Below, in pieces: positions 9,528 through 18,329 of a DNA stretch of 43,871 nt. The DNA comes from Streptomyces sp. IMTB 2501. GTDB lineage: Bacteria; Actinomycetota; Actinomycetes; Streptomycetales; Streptomycetaceae. Every line of letters starts with the position of its first letter. Position 1 is the first letter of the stretch. Where the stretch lies: assembly GCF_001953885.1 (NCBI RefSeq), contig NZ_MQUS01000050.1, positions 1 through 43,871 of the forward strand. The letters are read 5' to 3'. The notes under the pieces are model-generated. The model saw only the letters and a program-made list of their open reading frames with translations, was not told where the DNA came from and made no database searches. The position numbers were made by a program, and so were the translations under genes.

Positions 9528-12500
9528 TCAGACTTGGCCGGTGGGGAGGGGCTGTTCGGTCCAGATGGACTTGCCGGTGCGGGTGTGGCGGGTGCCCCAG
9601 CGCTGGCAGAGCGCGGAGATGAGCTGCAGGCCGCGACCGCCCTCGTCGGTGGCCGAGGTGTGGCGGATGTGCGGCGTGGTCAGGCTGGCGTCGGAGACCT
9701 CGCAGATCAGTGTGCGGCTGCGGAGCATGCGCAGCCGGATGGGGCCGCAGGCGTGCCGGATGACGTTCCCGACCAGCTCGCTGACGAGGAGCTCGGTGGT
9801 CATGATCAGGTCCTCGTCGGCCAGATCCCAGTCGGTGAGCTGGGCGCGGACCAGGTCGCGGGCCTGGCCTGCCGCCAGCGGGTCCTCCGGCAACGGCCAC
9901 TCGGCGACGTTGTCCGCGTCCAGCGGGTGGATGCGGGCCAGCAGCAGGGCGGCGTCGTCGATCAGCGCACCGTGGGCGGGGAGGAGTGCGGAGGTGAGGG
10001 TGGCGCAGAGGGCGTCCAGTCCGGACGCGTCCGCCAGAGAGGCCGGCATGGCGTTCACGGACCGGGAGAGGAGTTCGGCGAGGCGGCTCATACCGGTGGT
10101 GACGTCCCTGTCCTTGCTCTCGACCAGGCCGTCGCTGTAGAGAGCGAGCAGACTGCCGGCGGGCAACAGGGTTTCGAGGGTTTCGAAGGGCGGCGCGGCC
10201 ACCCCCAGTGGCGGGTCCGGGGCCATGGGCAGGAAGGTGACGGGGCCGTCGGGGTGGGCCACCGCCGGGGGCGGCTGACCGGCGCTGGCGTACGACAGAC
10301 GCTGGGTCACCGGGTCGTAGATGCCGTACAGGCAGGTCGCGAAGGCATCGGTACCCAGCTCGCCGACGATGTCGTTGAGGTGGCCGAGGATTTCGTCGGG
10401 CGGCAGCTCCAGCTCAGAGAGGGTGCGCACGGCTGTGCGGAGCCCGCCCATGGTGGCGGCCTCGGCCATGCCGTGGCCCATGACGTCGCCGATCACGAGC
10501 GCCACCCGGGCCGCGGAGAGGGGGATCACGTCGTACCAGTCGCCGCCGACATCGGCTCCCTGTTTGGCCGGCTGGTAGCGCGCCGCTGTCGTCACCTCGG
10601 GCAGCTCGGGCAGTGCCTGCGGCAGCAGGCTGCGCTGGAGGGTACGGGCCCGGGTCGTCGCCTCGTCGTAGAGCCCGGCCCGCTCCAGGGCCTGCGCGAT
10701 CAGTCCGCTGAGCACGGTCAGCAGCGTTTGTTCGTCATCGTCCAGAACCCGTGGCCGGCCGAAGGAGATCACCGCCGCGCCGATCTCGCGCCCCGATACC
10801 GCCAGCGGCAGAAAGGCCCACGCCTGCTTGCCGCTCTCCCGGGTCAGCGACTCGGCCCCCGGGTAACGCTTCAGGAACTCCTCCGCGGAAGAGATGCAGA
10901 GAGGGGTGCGGGTGCGCAGGGCGTCTCCCACCGGATTCGTGGTGTCCGGCACTGTCCAGCGCCCGTCCAGCAGCCGGGTGAAGCGCTCCGAATATCCCCG
11001 GGAGCCGATCACGGTCAGCCGGTCGCCGACCACACCGAGCATGATGAGTCCGGTGGCCCCGAAGGGTGTCATGACACCGTCGGCCACCGCCGCAATCACA
11101 TCCTGGGCCGTGACGGCCTCGGCCAGCTCTCGCGTGATCCGCTGCACCAGGGCCGCCCGCTCCGCGGACGCCCGCTCCGCCGCGGCCCGCTCGACCTCCC
11201 GCAGATGCCGCTCGGTGGTGTCGGTGATGTAGAGGGTGAGGCCTTCCGGCACCGGCACCAGCCGCAGGTGGTACCAGGACGTCCCGTCGGGCCCCGGTAC
11301 GTCGAATCCGGCCGGCCGGCCCTCGGCTGCCGTGGCCCGGCACCGTTCCTCCAGCCCGGGCACGGCACGTACCGCGGGAATGTCCCAGAGCAGGGCTCCG
11401 GCCACATCTCCCGCGGGGCCGAAGAGCCGCTCGGCGGCCTGATTGACAAATCCGATGCGCCAGTCCGTGTCCACGGAGACGAAGCCGTCGCTCATGTGCT
11501 GCAGCGCCCGCCCCACCGACTCGGCGGCGGCGTGCGTTTCGCTGCTGTCCCGGAGGGAGCCGGTCACCTTCACCGGCGTCCCCTCCTCGTCCGTGACCGT
11601 CCGGGCACAAGCCTCGATCCAGACGTATGTGCCGTCCTGGCGCCGGACCCGGTACTCGTTCTGGAAGCCGCCGCGCATCTGGATGCCCGTGTCGAAGCCG
11701 GCTACCGCCGCCGGCAGGTCGTCCGGGTGGATCAGCGCCGCCCACGCCTCGATGCCGCCGGTCATCACCTCCGGATCGATGCCGGCCAGCACCTCCTGGA
11801 CGGGCCGGTCGGCGGTCAGCTCACCGGTGCGCAGGTCCCAGGTGTACGCGATGGAGGGCATCCCTTTCGCGTCCCACGGGGGAGCCTCTCCGGGGGCCGG
11901 CCCGTTCTCCAGGGCGCGCAGCAGGGTGGGGGACGGATTGAGGATCCCGGACGACCTGAGCCTCCCGGACATCCAGGCCGCCACCTGGTTCAGAAACGCG
12001 CGCTCCGGCGGGCCGGGCTCGGCGCCCGGGGCGAAGAGGACGGAGAGCGCGCCGCGCCGCCGGCCGGTGCCCGGAACGGGAACGGCCAGGTGACCGATGC
12101 CGGCGGGAAGCCGGGAAGGCCACAGGGCGGCGGGGTCCCGGCCCGGCACCGGGTCGGGCGGAGCCAGGTCGGGCTGCCAGGCGACGGTGTCGTTGCGAGC
12201 GGCCCTGCTGGGCGGCGCCGTACCCCGTGCCGGGATGATCAGCCAGGGCCGGGTCATCGACTCCGGCAGGCCACTGTCGGCGACCAGGTAGAGGACGCCG
12301 CTCATGCCGCCCCCCGGGAGATGCACCATGCCGCCCAGGCCGCGCACCTCGGCCACCGCCTGCTGGAGCGCGGTCAGCAGCACTTCGACATCGCACCGGT
12401 CCTCGTCGACGGCGTCGAGCAGCCGCATTCGCATGCGGTGTCGCTCCGGGGGCCGTACGGCCTGCATGGTCCGCAGGCCCTGCGGTCGGTGCAGCGGACG

Positions 12501-12608
12501 GGGGACCTGGGGTATGGACGGGCCGGTGTTGTCCGCGTCGCCGTCTTTGGTGTTCACCACTGCCGACTGTCGCCTCCGCTCACCGCTTGGGTACCCGCTG
12601 GGCCACAT
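9528..12608 (-). CDS. Multidomain GAF/PAS/PAS/GAF-SpoIIE phosphatase with C-terminal kinase-like ATPase
   Basis: Up to 1026 residues. Visible order: an N-terminal sensor-like region (~60-230), a PAS domain (~250-350, with IHPDDLPAAV and EYRVRRQDGTYVWIEA), a second PAS (~365-480, HMSDGFVSVDTDWRIGFVNQ), a GAF domain (~500-650), and a PP2C/SpoIIE phosphatase (~665-890, with GADVGGDWYDVIPL and VIGDVMGHGMAEA). It ends in a HATPase_c anti-sigma-kinase-like domain (~900-1026, ELLVSELVGNVIRHA). Such proteins control anti-anti-sigma factors in Streptomyces; the second half could phosphorylate or bind the same partner. No transmembrane segment is evident. The start is unsure: a GTG near 12560 has a better ggagg site than the ATG at 12608, and 12467 is another ATG. 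Confidence 0.9.
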   Translation of the reverse strand: MWPSGYPSGERRRQSAVVNTKDGDADNTGPSIPQVPRPLHRPQGLRTMQAVRPPERHRMRMRLLDAVDEDRCDVEVLLTALQQAVAEVRGLGGMVHLPGGGMSGVLYLVADSGLPESMTRPWLIIPARGTAPPSRAARNDTVAWQPDLAPPDPVPGRDPAALWPSRLPAGIGHLAVPVPGTGRRRGALSVLFAPGAEPGPPERAFLNQVAAWMSGRLRSSGILNPSPTLLRALENGPAPGEAPPWDAKGMPSIAYTWDLRTGELTADRPVQEVLAGIDPEVMTGGIEAWAALIHPDDLPAAVAGFDTGIQMRGGFQNEYRVRRQDGTYVWIEACARTVTDEEGTPVKVTGSLRDSSETHAAAESVGRALQHMSDGFVSVDTDWRIGFVNQAAERLFGPAGDVAGALLWDIPAVRAVPGLEERCRATAAEGRPAGFDVPGPDGTSWYHLRLVPVPEGLTLYITDTTERHLREVERAAAERASAERAALVQRITRELAEAVTAQDVIAAVADGVMTPFGATGLIMLGVVGDRLTVIGSRGYSERFTRLLDGRWTVPDTTNPVGDALRTRTPLCISSAEEFLKRYPGAESLTRESGKQAWAFLPLAVSGREIGAAVISFGRPRVLDDDEQTLLTVLSGLIAQALERAGLYDEATTRARTLQRSLLPQALPELPEVTTAARYQPAKQGADVGGDWYDVIPLSAARVALVIGDVMGHGMAEAATMGGLRTAVRTLSELELPPDEILGHLNDIVGELGTDAFATCLYGIYDPVTQRLSYASAGQPPPAVAHPDGPVTFLPMAPDPPLGVAAPPFETLETLLPAGSLLALYSDGLVESKDRDVTTGMSRLAELLSRSVNAMPASLADASGLDALCATLTSALLPAHGALIDDAALLLARIHPLDADNVAEWPLPEDPLAAGQARDLVRAQLTDWDLADEDLIMTTELLVSELVGNVIRHACGPIRLRMLRSRTLICEVSDASLTTPHIRHTSATDEGGRGLQLISALCQRWGTRHTRTGKSIWTEQPLPTGQV

Positions 12609-12963
12609 GCGATCGGATGTGGACCTGAAGCGATCAACATCCGTTCAATCCATCCTAATCGGAATAACTTAGGTCATTTCATCTGCCCTGGGGAGCCTTC
12701 CGCGCCTTATTGACCGTATGTGGCGTCAACTCACTCTTCGTTACTGTTGAGGCCCTGTCCGTCGGCTTGGTGCGGCGCCCCTCTCACGCTTTCCGGTGTG
12801 CAAGGGCCGCGACAGCCGCTGTCGGCATGCGTCCGTCCCCCGCCCGGGTTCGGGACTTGTGACGCTTGAACATTCGGGTGCGCTGGTATTCCAGGGCGCT
12901 CCTGTGACAGCCGCGCCCTGCAATGGCCGTGATGACAACTGCAACGGGGCTTCAGGGTGGGGC
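12609..12963. other. Divergent promoter region without a gene
   Basis: 355 bp between the divergent phosphatase and amidase genes. The stretch 12630-12760 is clearly more AT-rich than the surroundings, as expected for promoters. An open frame continues upstream of the amidase start but lacks a ribosome site. I see no further gene or structured RNA. Confidence 0.5.
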
Positions 12964-15441
12964 ATGAGAACTGAACACGGGATTCGGCGCGGTCGCCGTC
13001 GAGCCGGCCTCAAGACACGCACGTGGGTGGCGCTGGGGGCGGTCGTCGGCGGGGGCGGTCTGGCCGTGGCGACCGTCGCCATGGCCGGGTCGGCAGGGCG
13101 TGCCGGAGCGTCGGCCGCGCCGGGACCGATCAAGACGCATGTCCACTCGCTGCCCCTGACCGGGGCCGACGCGTCGCTCAAGACGCTGGGGGCCCGGTCC
13201 ACGGCTCCGTTCAGCATGGTGGGTGTCACCTGGAACGGCGCGCACGCCAAGCTGCGCGGCACGGTGGAGGTGCGGACGCGTTCCGCCGCCGGCGGCCACT
13301 GGACACCGTGGCTGAAGATGCAGCAGCCGGACGACATCCCGGACGCCGCCGAGCTGAACCGACCCGGTGTGCGGGGCGGGATGTCGCCCATGTGGTCGGG
13401 GCCGTCGAACGGAATCCAGGTCCGCGCGACCGGCGCGGGCAGGACGACCGCGCTGCCCGGCGGGCTGCGGGTGGACCTGGTCGACCCGGGCCGGCCCGCC
13501 ACCGGCGGGACGCCGGACTCCGGCACGGGCCTGGCGGCATACGCCATGGACGCGACCGCCACCGACACCACGACACCGGCGGACAGCGTCACCCCGACCG
13601 ACACCGCCACGGCCACAGCGGGCGGCGGCACCTCGGGCACCCCGACCGCGACGGACTCCGCCTCGGCCACGGACATCCCCACGGCCACGGACTCGGCATC
13701 CATCGCGCCGTCCACCGGGACCTCGGCCTCCGCTTCCGCTTCCACCTCCCCCAGCGCGTCCCCGACGCCCTGGCCCAGCCAGCTTCCGTCGCTGTCCGAT
13801 GCGTACCCGTCCTGCGCGACCTCCTCCAGCAGCCCCTCCGCGTCCGCGTCGCCGACCCCGCCGAATCCGATGCCGGCCGCGACCGCCTCGACGGTGGCGC
13901 CGCCCACCGTGGTCACCCGGGCCGGCTGGGGCGCGGACGAGTGCGCGCGGGACTCGGGTTACCCGACGTACGGCTCGGCGGCGAAGGTGATGTTCGTCCA
14001 CCACACGGACACCACCAACGACTACTCCTGCGCCGACTCCCCCGCGATCGTGCGCGGCATCTACGCCGAACACCTCAACCAGGGCTGGCGCGACCTCGGT
14101 TACAACTTCCTCGTCGACAAGTGCGGCACCATCTTCGAGGGCCGCTTCGGCGGTATGGCGCTGCCCGTCGTGGGCGCCCAGACCTACGGGTTCAACACCA
14201 ACAGCATGGGCGTGGCCGCCATCGGCACGTACACCGACCTCAGCGGCGGCGACTCCACGGCCAGCACCTTCCCCGGGGCCACACCGAGCCAGGCGATGCT
14301 GGCCTCCATCGCCCGCATCGCGGCCTGGAAGTTCGGCATGACCGGCGTGAACCCGGGCACCGGTACCGCGTCGCTGCCCGAGGGAGCCTCCGACAGCTAC
14401 GGCTTCACCCTGGGCAACAGCTACGGCTTCAGCGTGATCTCCGGGCACCGCAACGGCTTCGCCACCGACTGCCCCGGCAACCAGCTCTACAACGCCCTGA
14501 GCACGATCCGCTCCTACGCGGCCGGCCCGGTCGGCGCGGTATCCGTCACCGGGATGTCCGGCGGGGCGGCCAAGTCCGGGACGAGCTACTACACCAAGGG
14601 CGCGGCCACGGTGAGCTGGACGACCGCCACGCCGTCCGCGGTGATCTCCGGCTTCGATGTCCTGGTCGACGGCCAGGCCGTGGCACACACCTCCGGCTCC
14701 GCCCGCTCCGCCTCGGTCTCCGTGACCGCCGGCAGCCACACCGTCCAGGTCCGCGCCACCCACGTCCGTGGGGCGACCACGCTGTCCGGCCCGGTCGCCC
14801 TGGTCGGTGACACGACCGCGCCCACCTTCCCGACCGCTCCCGGCGTACAGGTGCGCACCGGCACGGTGAGCTCCATCTCGGTCCCGGTCACGGTGACCTG
14901 GAAGGCCGCCGACAACGCGGCGCTCGCCGAGGTCATGGCGACCTCGCCGTCCTCAGCCGCCTTCGGCCCGACGGTGACCTCCTGGTCGACCAGCGCCAAG
15001 CCCGGCACCTCGGACCTGTTCGCGCTGAAGGCGTACGACGTAGCAGGCAACACCGGCGGCGCCTCCGTCTACCGGACGCCGAACATCATCCAGGAGACCT
15101 CCACCACCCGGACCGGCAGCTGGACGCACCGGAGCGGTACCAGCTACCTGGGCGGCTACTCCTACAGTTCCTCGTCCGCCGGGGCCTCGATCAGCTGGAC
15201 CTTCACCGGACGCTCGGTGGCCTGGATCGTCTCGCGGGCCGCCACCTCGGGCCAGGCGTACATCTACGTCGACGGCACCAAGGTCACCACGGTGGACCTG
15301 AAGTCCTCCACCACCCTCTACCGCCAGGCGATCTGGACCAGGACCTGGTCCAGCTCCGCCAGGCACACCCTGAAGATCGTCGTGGTCGGCACCTCGGGCC
15401 GCCCGACCGTCACCACCGACGGCATCGCAACCATCGGCTGA
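12964..15441 (+). CDS. Secreted peptidoglycan-recognition / N-acetylmuramoyl-L-alanine amidase-like protein
   Basis: 825 residues from the ATG at 12964 (site agggtgggg). An Arg-rich N-terminus with a hydrophobic stretch (WVALGAVVGGGGLAVATVAMAG) suggests secretion, possibly by the Tat route. A first globular region (~50-175) is followed by a Ser/Thr/Ala-rich linker (~185-310) and a PGRP/Amidase_2 domain (~318-520). Zinc ligands are visible: His in VHHTDT (~346), His in ISGHRNG (~494) and Cys in DCPGN (~502), so hydrolysis of the muramoyl-alanine bond is plausible. The tail holds Ig-like and beta-rich modules, the last with RSVAWIVSR and IYVDGTKV. It probably acts on cell walls during growth or development. 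Confidence 0.88.
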   Translation: MRTEHGIRRGRRRAGLKTRTWVALGAVVGGGGLAVATVAMAGSAGRAGASAAPGPIKTHVHSLPLTGADASLKTLGARSTAPFSMVGVTWNGAHAKLRGTVEVRTRSAAGGHWTPWLKMQQPDDIPDAAELNRPGVRGGMSPMWSGPSNGIQVRATGAGRTTALPGGLRVDLVDPGRPATGGTPDSGTGLAAYAMDATATDTTTPADSVTPTDTATATAGGGTSGTPTATDSASATDIPTATDSASIAPSTGTSASASASTSPSASPTPWPSQLPSLSDAYPSCATSSSSPSASASPTPPNPMPAATASTVAPPTVVTRAGWGADECARDSGYPTYGSAAKVMFVHHTDTTNDYSCADSPAIVRGIYAEHLNQGWRDLGYNFLVDKCGTIFEGRFGGMALPVVGAQTYGFNTNSMGVAAIGTYTDLSGGDSTASTFPGATPSQAMLASIARIAAWKFGMTGVNPGTGTASLPEGASDSYGFTLGNSYGFSVISGHRNGFATDCPGNQLYNALSTIRSYAAGPVGAVSVTGMSGGAAKSGTSYYTKGAATVSWTTATPSAVISGFDVLVDGQAVAHTSGSARSASVSVTAGSHTVQVRATHVRGATTLSGPVALVGDTTAPTFPTAPGVQVRTGTVSSISVPVTVTWKAADNAALAEVMATSPSSAAFGPTVTSWSTSAKPGTSDLFALKAYDVAGNTGGASVYRTPNIIQETSTTRTGSWTHRSGTSYLGGYSYSSSSAGASISWTFTGRSVAWIVSRAATSGQAYIYVDGTKVTTVDLKSSTTLYRQAIWTRTWSSSARHTLKIVVVGTSGRPTVTTDGIATIG

Positions 15442-15465
15442 ACCGTCGGCCGCACCTCACCAAGC

Positions 15466-15501
15466 AGCCCTCTGTCCGCGAAAGTCCGCGGGCAGAGGGC
15501 T
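15466..15501 (+). terminator. Intrinsic terminator after the amidase gene
   Basis: Near-perfect stem of agccctctg-ccgcg with its complement, short loop aaagt, followed by ctttcg. It lies 25 bp after the amidase stop. Confidence 0.8.
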
Positions 15502-16047
15502 CTTTCGGGCACATCCGGCTTCACCGCCTGATGGGTGTGCGCCCTTCATGGCCAGGCCGTGACGCCGACAAGTGCGCGCCTTCATAAGCGTGGAGTTCTC
15601 GCAACCATGTCCGTCCACCCGTGACACTCCTGACGTGCGGCGCGCTGACAGGAGTGACCCCGGGCGGGGTCATGGCGCCCATTCTCCGGGGGGAGGTATG
15701 CAGGCGCCGATGTGCAGGGGCAGGCTCGGTTTCCCCCCGTGACCCGGTCTGCCCCCTGCACGCACTGTTGACCCCTGTATCCGGCCCGGCTGTGGCACGG
15801 CGACATCTTCGTCCGAACTCATGACTGACGACGAAGACAGGCTGTTCGACGGGTTCTTGTCCGGTGCACAGCGCCTGGGCCACGAGGCCTGATGACCGTT
15901 CGGGGGAGGAGAGCCGGGTTGATCAGATGTGCCAGGCACTGAAGCGGCACAGGCGGCGGGAGTTCCGCTGCTCTCAGGGGCAGATGGGGAAAGCCCCCGG
16001 ACTGTGATCGGCCGGGAGACTTTCGCGTGCGTCGACTGGCGCTGTCA
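15502..16047. other. Gene-poor region with clustered hairpins
   Basis: No gene passes inspection. Three inverted repeats lie close together: cactcctg/caggagtg (15625-15656), tgacccc/ggggtca (15655-15672), and a 12-bp stem gtgcaggggcag with its complement (15712-15761). A 23-codon open frame (ATG 15822 to 15893, starting MTDDEDRLFDGF) looks like a fragment or a tiny peptide gene. Open frames on the minus strand here have atypical composition. Confidence 0.5.
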
Positions 16048-16791
16048 CTACCACTCGTCGTGGTCGCAGACCACCCGGAAGCTGCCCACGACGCCGTGGT
16101 GACCGAATTCGCCATCGCCGTCGAAACCGGATTCGTCGCCGTGGCCATGGGGCGCTACGCCGAAGGTCTCGCTTCGGGGCCCCACGATGGCGACCGGAGG
16201 GCCGCCGTCGCAGTCGAAGCCACGGAAGACTTCGACGGTCCTCCTGCTTTCATTGCGGACATTGAAGCTGTCCGCGCCCAGTCCGCTGGCTGCGGTGATG
16301 CACCCCTCGATGAAGCCAGGGAACGAACGTTCGTTGAAGAAGATCCTTCCGCCCCTCCTGTGGCCGCCGTCGCGTCCGCCGCGGTCACGACCACCCCCGC
16401 CGTCGCGTTCGCCGCGGTCACGACCACCCCCGCCGTCGCGTTCGCCGCGGTCACGACCACCCCCGCCGTCGCGTCCCCCGCCGTCGCGTCCGCCCCCGCC
16501 GTCGCGTCCGCCGTCGCGGCTCCCGTTTCCGCCTCCGCCTCCGCCCCCGCCCCCGTTCTTCGCGCCCGAAGGAGCCTTGGCGGAAGCGGAAGGAGCTGTG
16601 GATGCGGCGTGTTGCGTGGGCTGGGCGGCGTGGTGGGCCGGTTGGGCCGGGTGGTGGAGTGGCTGGGCTGCCCGGTGGACAGGCGGGGAAGCCGGAGCGG
16701 ATTCGACGGTCGAGGCATAGGTGATGCCGGCGGCTGCAAGAACGGTCGCGCCTATTCCGGCGCCGACCACGGTGAAAGCACGCGAGGGCAT
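16048..16791 (-). CDS. Secreted protein with Gly/Asp/Arg-rich repeat linker
   Basis: 247 residues from the ATG at 16791 (agaag site; a GTG at 16797 is also possible). Signal peptide: FTVVGAGIGATVLAAAGITYASTV. Residues ~30-70 are Ala/His/Pro-rich and ~75-145 are a low-complexity chain of GGGGRDRGERD-type repeats. The C-terminal ~100 residues look folded (FFNERSFPGFIEGCITAASG, VEVFRGFDCDGGPPV) and contain three Cys. I do not recognise the family. The charged, glycine-rich linker and short globular end suggest a cell-wall-spanning or matrix protein. An AT-richer stretch at 16797-16870 may hold its promoter. Confidence 0.75.
   Translation of the reverse strand: MPSRAFTVVGAGIGATVLAAAGITYASTVESAPASPPVHRAAQPLHHPAQPAHHAAQPTQHAASTAPSASAKAPSGAKNGGGGGGGGGNGSRDGGRDGGGGRDGGGRDGGGGRDRGERDGGGGRDRGERDGGGGRDRGGRDGGHRRGGRIFFNERSFPGFIEGCITAASGLGADSFNVRNESRRTVEVFRGFDCDGGPPVAIVGPRSETFGVAPHGHGDESGFDGDGEFGHHGVVGSFRVVCDHDEW
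16381..16475. repeat. Three 33-bp direct repeats inside the Gly/Asp/Arg protein gene
   Basis: Two exact 33-bp copies (16381-16413, 16414-16446) and a third identical for about 29 bp. Each encodes 11 residues of the GGGGRDRGERD type on the minus strand. Copy number is likely variable between strains. Confidence 0.9.
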
Positions 16792-16962
16792 GGGCACTTC
16801 TCTCTTTCTTATGTGCGTCGGCCGGTCGACCGACCTGCGATGAACGTACCGACAGCACGCATAACTGGCATTCCGGGCATGTCCAAGGTGTGATGCCGTG
16901 AGGCCAACCAGGTGTCAGAAGCTCAGGGCGGTACGTGCCCGCAGCCGTAGGCCATCGGCAAA

Positions 16963-17015
16963 GGCGCCGGCAGGATTCGACCCGCGGCACCCGCATCGGG
17001 AGTTGCGGTCGGCCC
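16963..17015 (-). repeat. Decayed 3' half of tRNA-Arg(CCU), candidate attachment-site remnant A
   Basis: The minus strand carries ACTCC, GCGGGTG, a T-arm-like TCGAATCCTGCC and an acceptor-like GGCGCC. These align with the fragments at 38203 and 39256, differing at a few positions and by one deleted T in the T-loop. No 5' half of a tRNA is present. Inferred to be an old integration scar marking the left end of the island. Confidence 0.5.
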
Positions 17016-17307
17016 AGGTACCCAGGTGCCCAAGCTCGACTCCATGGTGTGTCCGCTGGCGGAGGTGGAACATCACACCGGTGTACGTCGCGCGCCAGAG
17101 ACGGCCCAGCCTCGATCACTGGATGTGGTCTGTCCGAGCCCCAGCCGGTGACAGTCGGCCGGCGGCGGGCCGGCTGTCCCCAACCGGGGCAAGCCGCGGC
17201 CCCTGGGTGGCGATTCGGGGACGTCCGCGCGTCGGCCCCTCAGCTTGGGAAGCCAAGGTGATCCGGAGTTTGCTGCCGGGCGGATCTGCGGCGGAAGCTG
17301 CCTATGC

Positions 17308-17366
17308 CGGATGGGTGTTTTCCCAGGCCAGCCGTCTGGTGTCTGGCCTGGGAAAACACCCATCCG
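17308..17366. repeat. Perfect 24-bp inverted repeat, 11-nt loop
   Basis: Arms 17308-17331 and 17343-17366 are exact complements (cggatgggtgttttcccagg..., loop ccgtctggtgt). The arm centre contains the AT run tgttttcc, unlike ordinary GC-only Streptomyces terminators. It could be a bidirectional terminator, the hairpin of a small RNA, or a mobile-element relic. Confidence 0.85.
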
Positions 17367-17783
17367 TCGTTCTCACGTGTTCACGGGCTTTCCCGGCCTC
17401 ATGTGTGCTGAATGCGTTCCGGCAGAGGGCCCCCGAAGGTACGCCGCAGGAGCGGGATTCGATCGCCGTCGACCCGGACACCGGCAAGGTGACCGACGTG
17501 CTGCAGTTGGCGGACTAGCCGCCGCCGGCCAAGCCGACCCGGTGAGGCATCGACGCGCGCGCGAGCATCCTGTTCGGCCCCGCCGAGCCAGACGCGGGTT
17601 TCACCTGAGCAGTCGGCTGAACAGGTCGGCGAGTTCAGCCTCGTTGGTGTGACCTGACACACCCCGTCGGTTGCGGCCCGCGTGCAGCGATCGAAGCAGG
17701 TGGTCGCTGACGCGGGCCGGCTTCCGCGCAGGGCAGTCCCGGCATCGGTTCACCAGAGCCAGAGAGTGCCCTGCGGCGGTGGG

Positions 17784-17996
17784 TCAGGCGATGCCGTCCA
17801 GTTTGCCGTTCTTGGCGTCGGCGACGAGGGACGAGAACTGGTCGGCGCTCATCTGGACGCGTTGGCCGAAGTCGTCGGTCAGGACGATGCGGCGGTCGGC
17901 CGAGGCACCGGGGTCGACGAACAGCTGGGGACAGCCGCAGTCGCACTCGCCGCAGAACGTGGCGACGGGTTCCAGCCCGCTGATGTCGTGGGTCAT
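17784..17996 (-). CDS. Small Cys-rich protein (putative metal-binding)
   Basis: 70 residues; ATG at 17996 after a good ggagg site. The cluster FCGECDCGCPQLFVD gives four cysteines in ten residues (CxxCxCxC) and could bind zinc, copper or an iron-sulfur group. The second half (RRIVLTDDFGQRVQMSADQFSSLVADAK) looks like a short alpha/beta fold. I do not recognise the family with certainty. It is divergent from the copper/isonitrile block and lies just left of it. Confidence 0.75.
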   Translation of the reverse strand: MTHDISGLEPVATFCGECDCGCPQLFVDPGASADRRIVLTDDFGQRVQMSADQFSSLVADAKNGKLDGIA

Positions 17997-18329
17997 GCTG
18001 TTCCACCTCCGTGGACGTGGGGGCGCGGCGTTCCGGTGCCCGATGCCCGGACCGGTCCGGTGGCCGCAGGGGACTGTCCCGGGGATACCCGGCGCGGCAA
18101 TGGCGGACGCGCGGCCGCGTCGTGTGCGGGGGTGCAGGGGGCGGCAGGTGTGAGCGCGTGCTCCTTGGGCTGCTTCCGGTGCTTCGATTTCGCCAGGGTG
18201 GCCGGGAACTGAACTGCACTCGCGTCCGACTCCTTGGGAGGAGGCGGATTGCCCGGGCGCTCGTGGACGGTGCTGAGTGTGTGTGGAGAAGGGGATGGAC
18301 CCCTTGGCTCCGTGGCAGCACCTGATGCC
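17997..18329. other. Intergenic region left of the metal island
   Basis: 333 bp containing the first regulon promoter (18205-18231) and a small palindrome, aagggg-atgga-cccctt (18289-18305), in the presumed leader of the next gene. Nothing else convincing is seen. Confidence 0.5.
18205..18231 (+). promoter_or_regulatory. ECF-type promoter, regulon site 1
   Basis: GGAAC, 16 nt, CCGACT. Spacing is identical to four other sites in this window. It lies about 100 bp before the membrane protein gene at 18330 and probably also drives ycnI. Confidence 0.8.

Larger units (their letters stand above)
16792..17783. other. Gene-poor junction region
   Basis: Almost 1 kb without a gene I can defend. It contains a decayed tRNA-Arg 3' fragment (16963-17015), a perfect 24-bp inverted repeat (17308-17366) and a short open stretch near 17452-17519. 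The end of that stretch (DSIAVDPDTGKVTDVLQLAD, + strand) reads like a genuine protein end, so a decayed gene may have been here. A near-match to the regulon promoter (TGAAC-N16-CCGACT, minus strand, 17611-17637) also lies here. Confidence 0.5.

Noticed and set aside
15521..15883. 120-codon minus-strand frame between the amidase and the Gly/Asp/Arg protein
   Set aside because: No ribosome site, composition unlike neighbours and it crosses several hairpins.
16898..17518. 206-codon open frame in the gene-poor junction
   Set aside because: It runs through the decayed tRNA fragment and the perfect inverted repeat, lacks a ribosome site and has shadow-like composition; only its last ~20 residues look protein-like.
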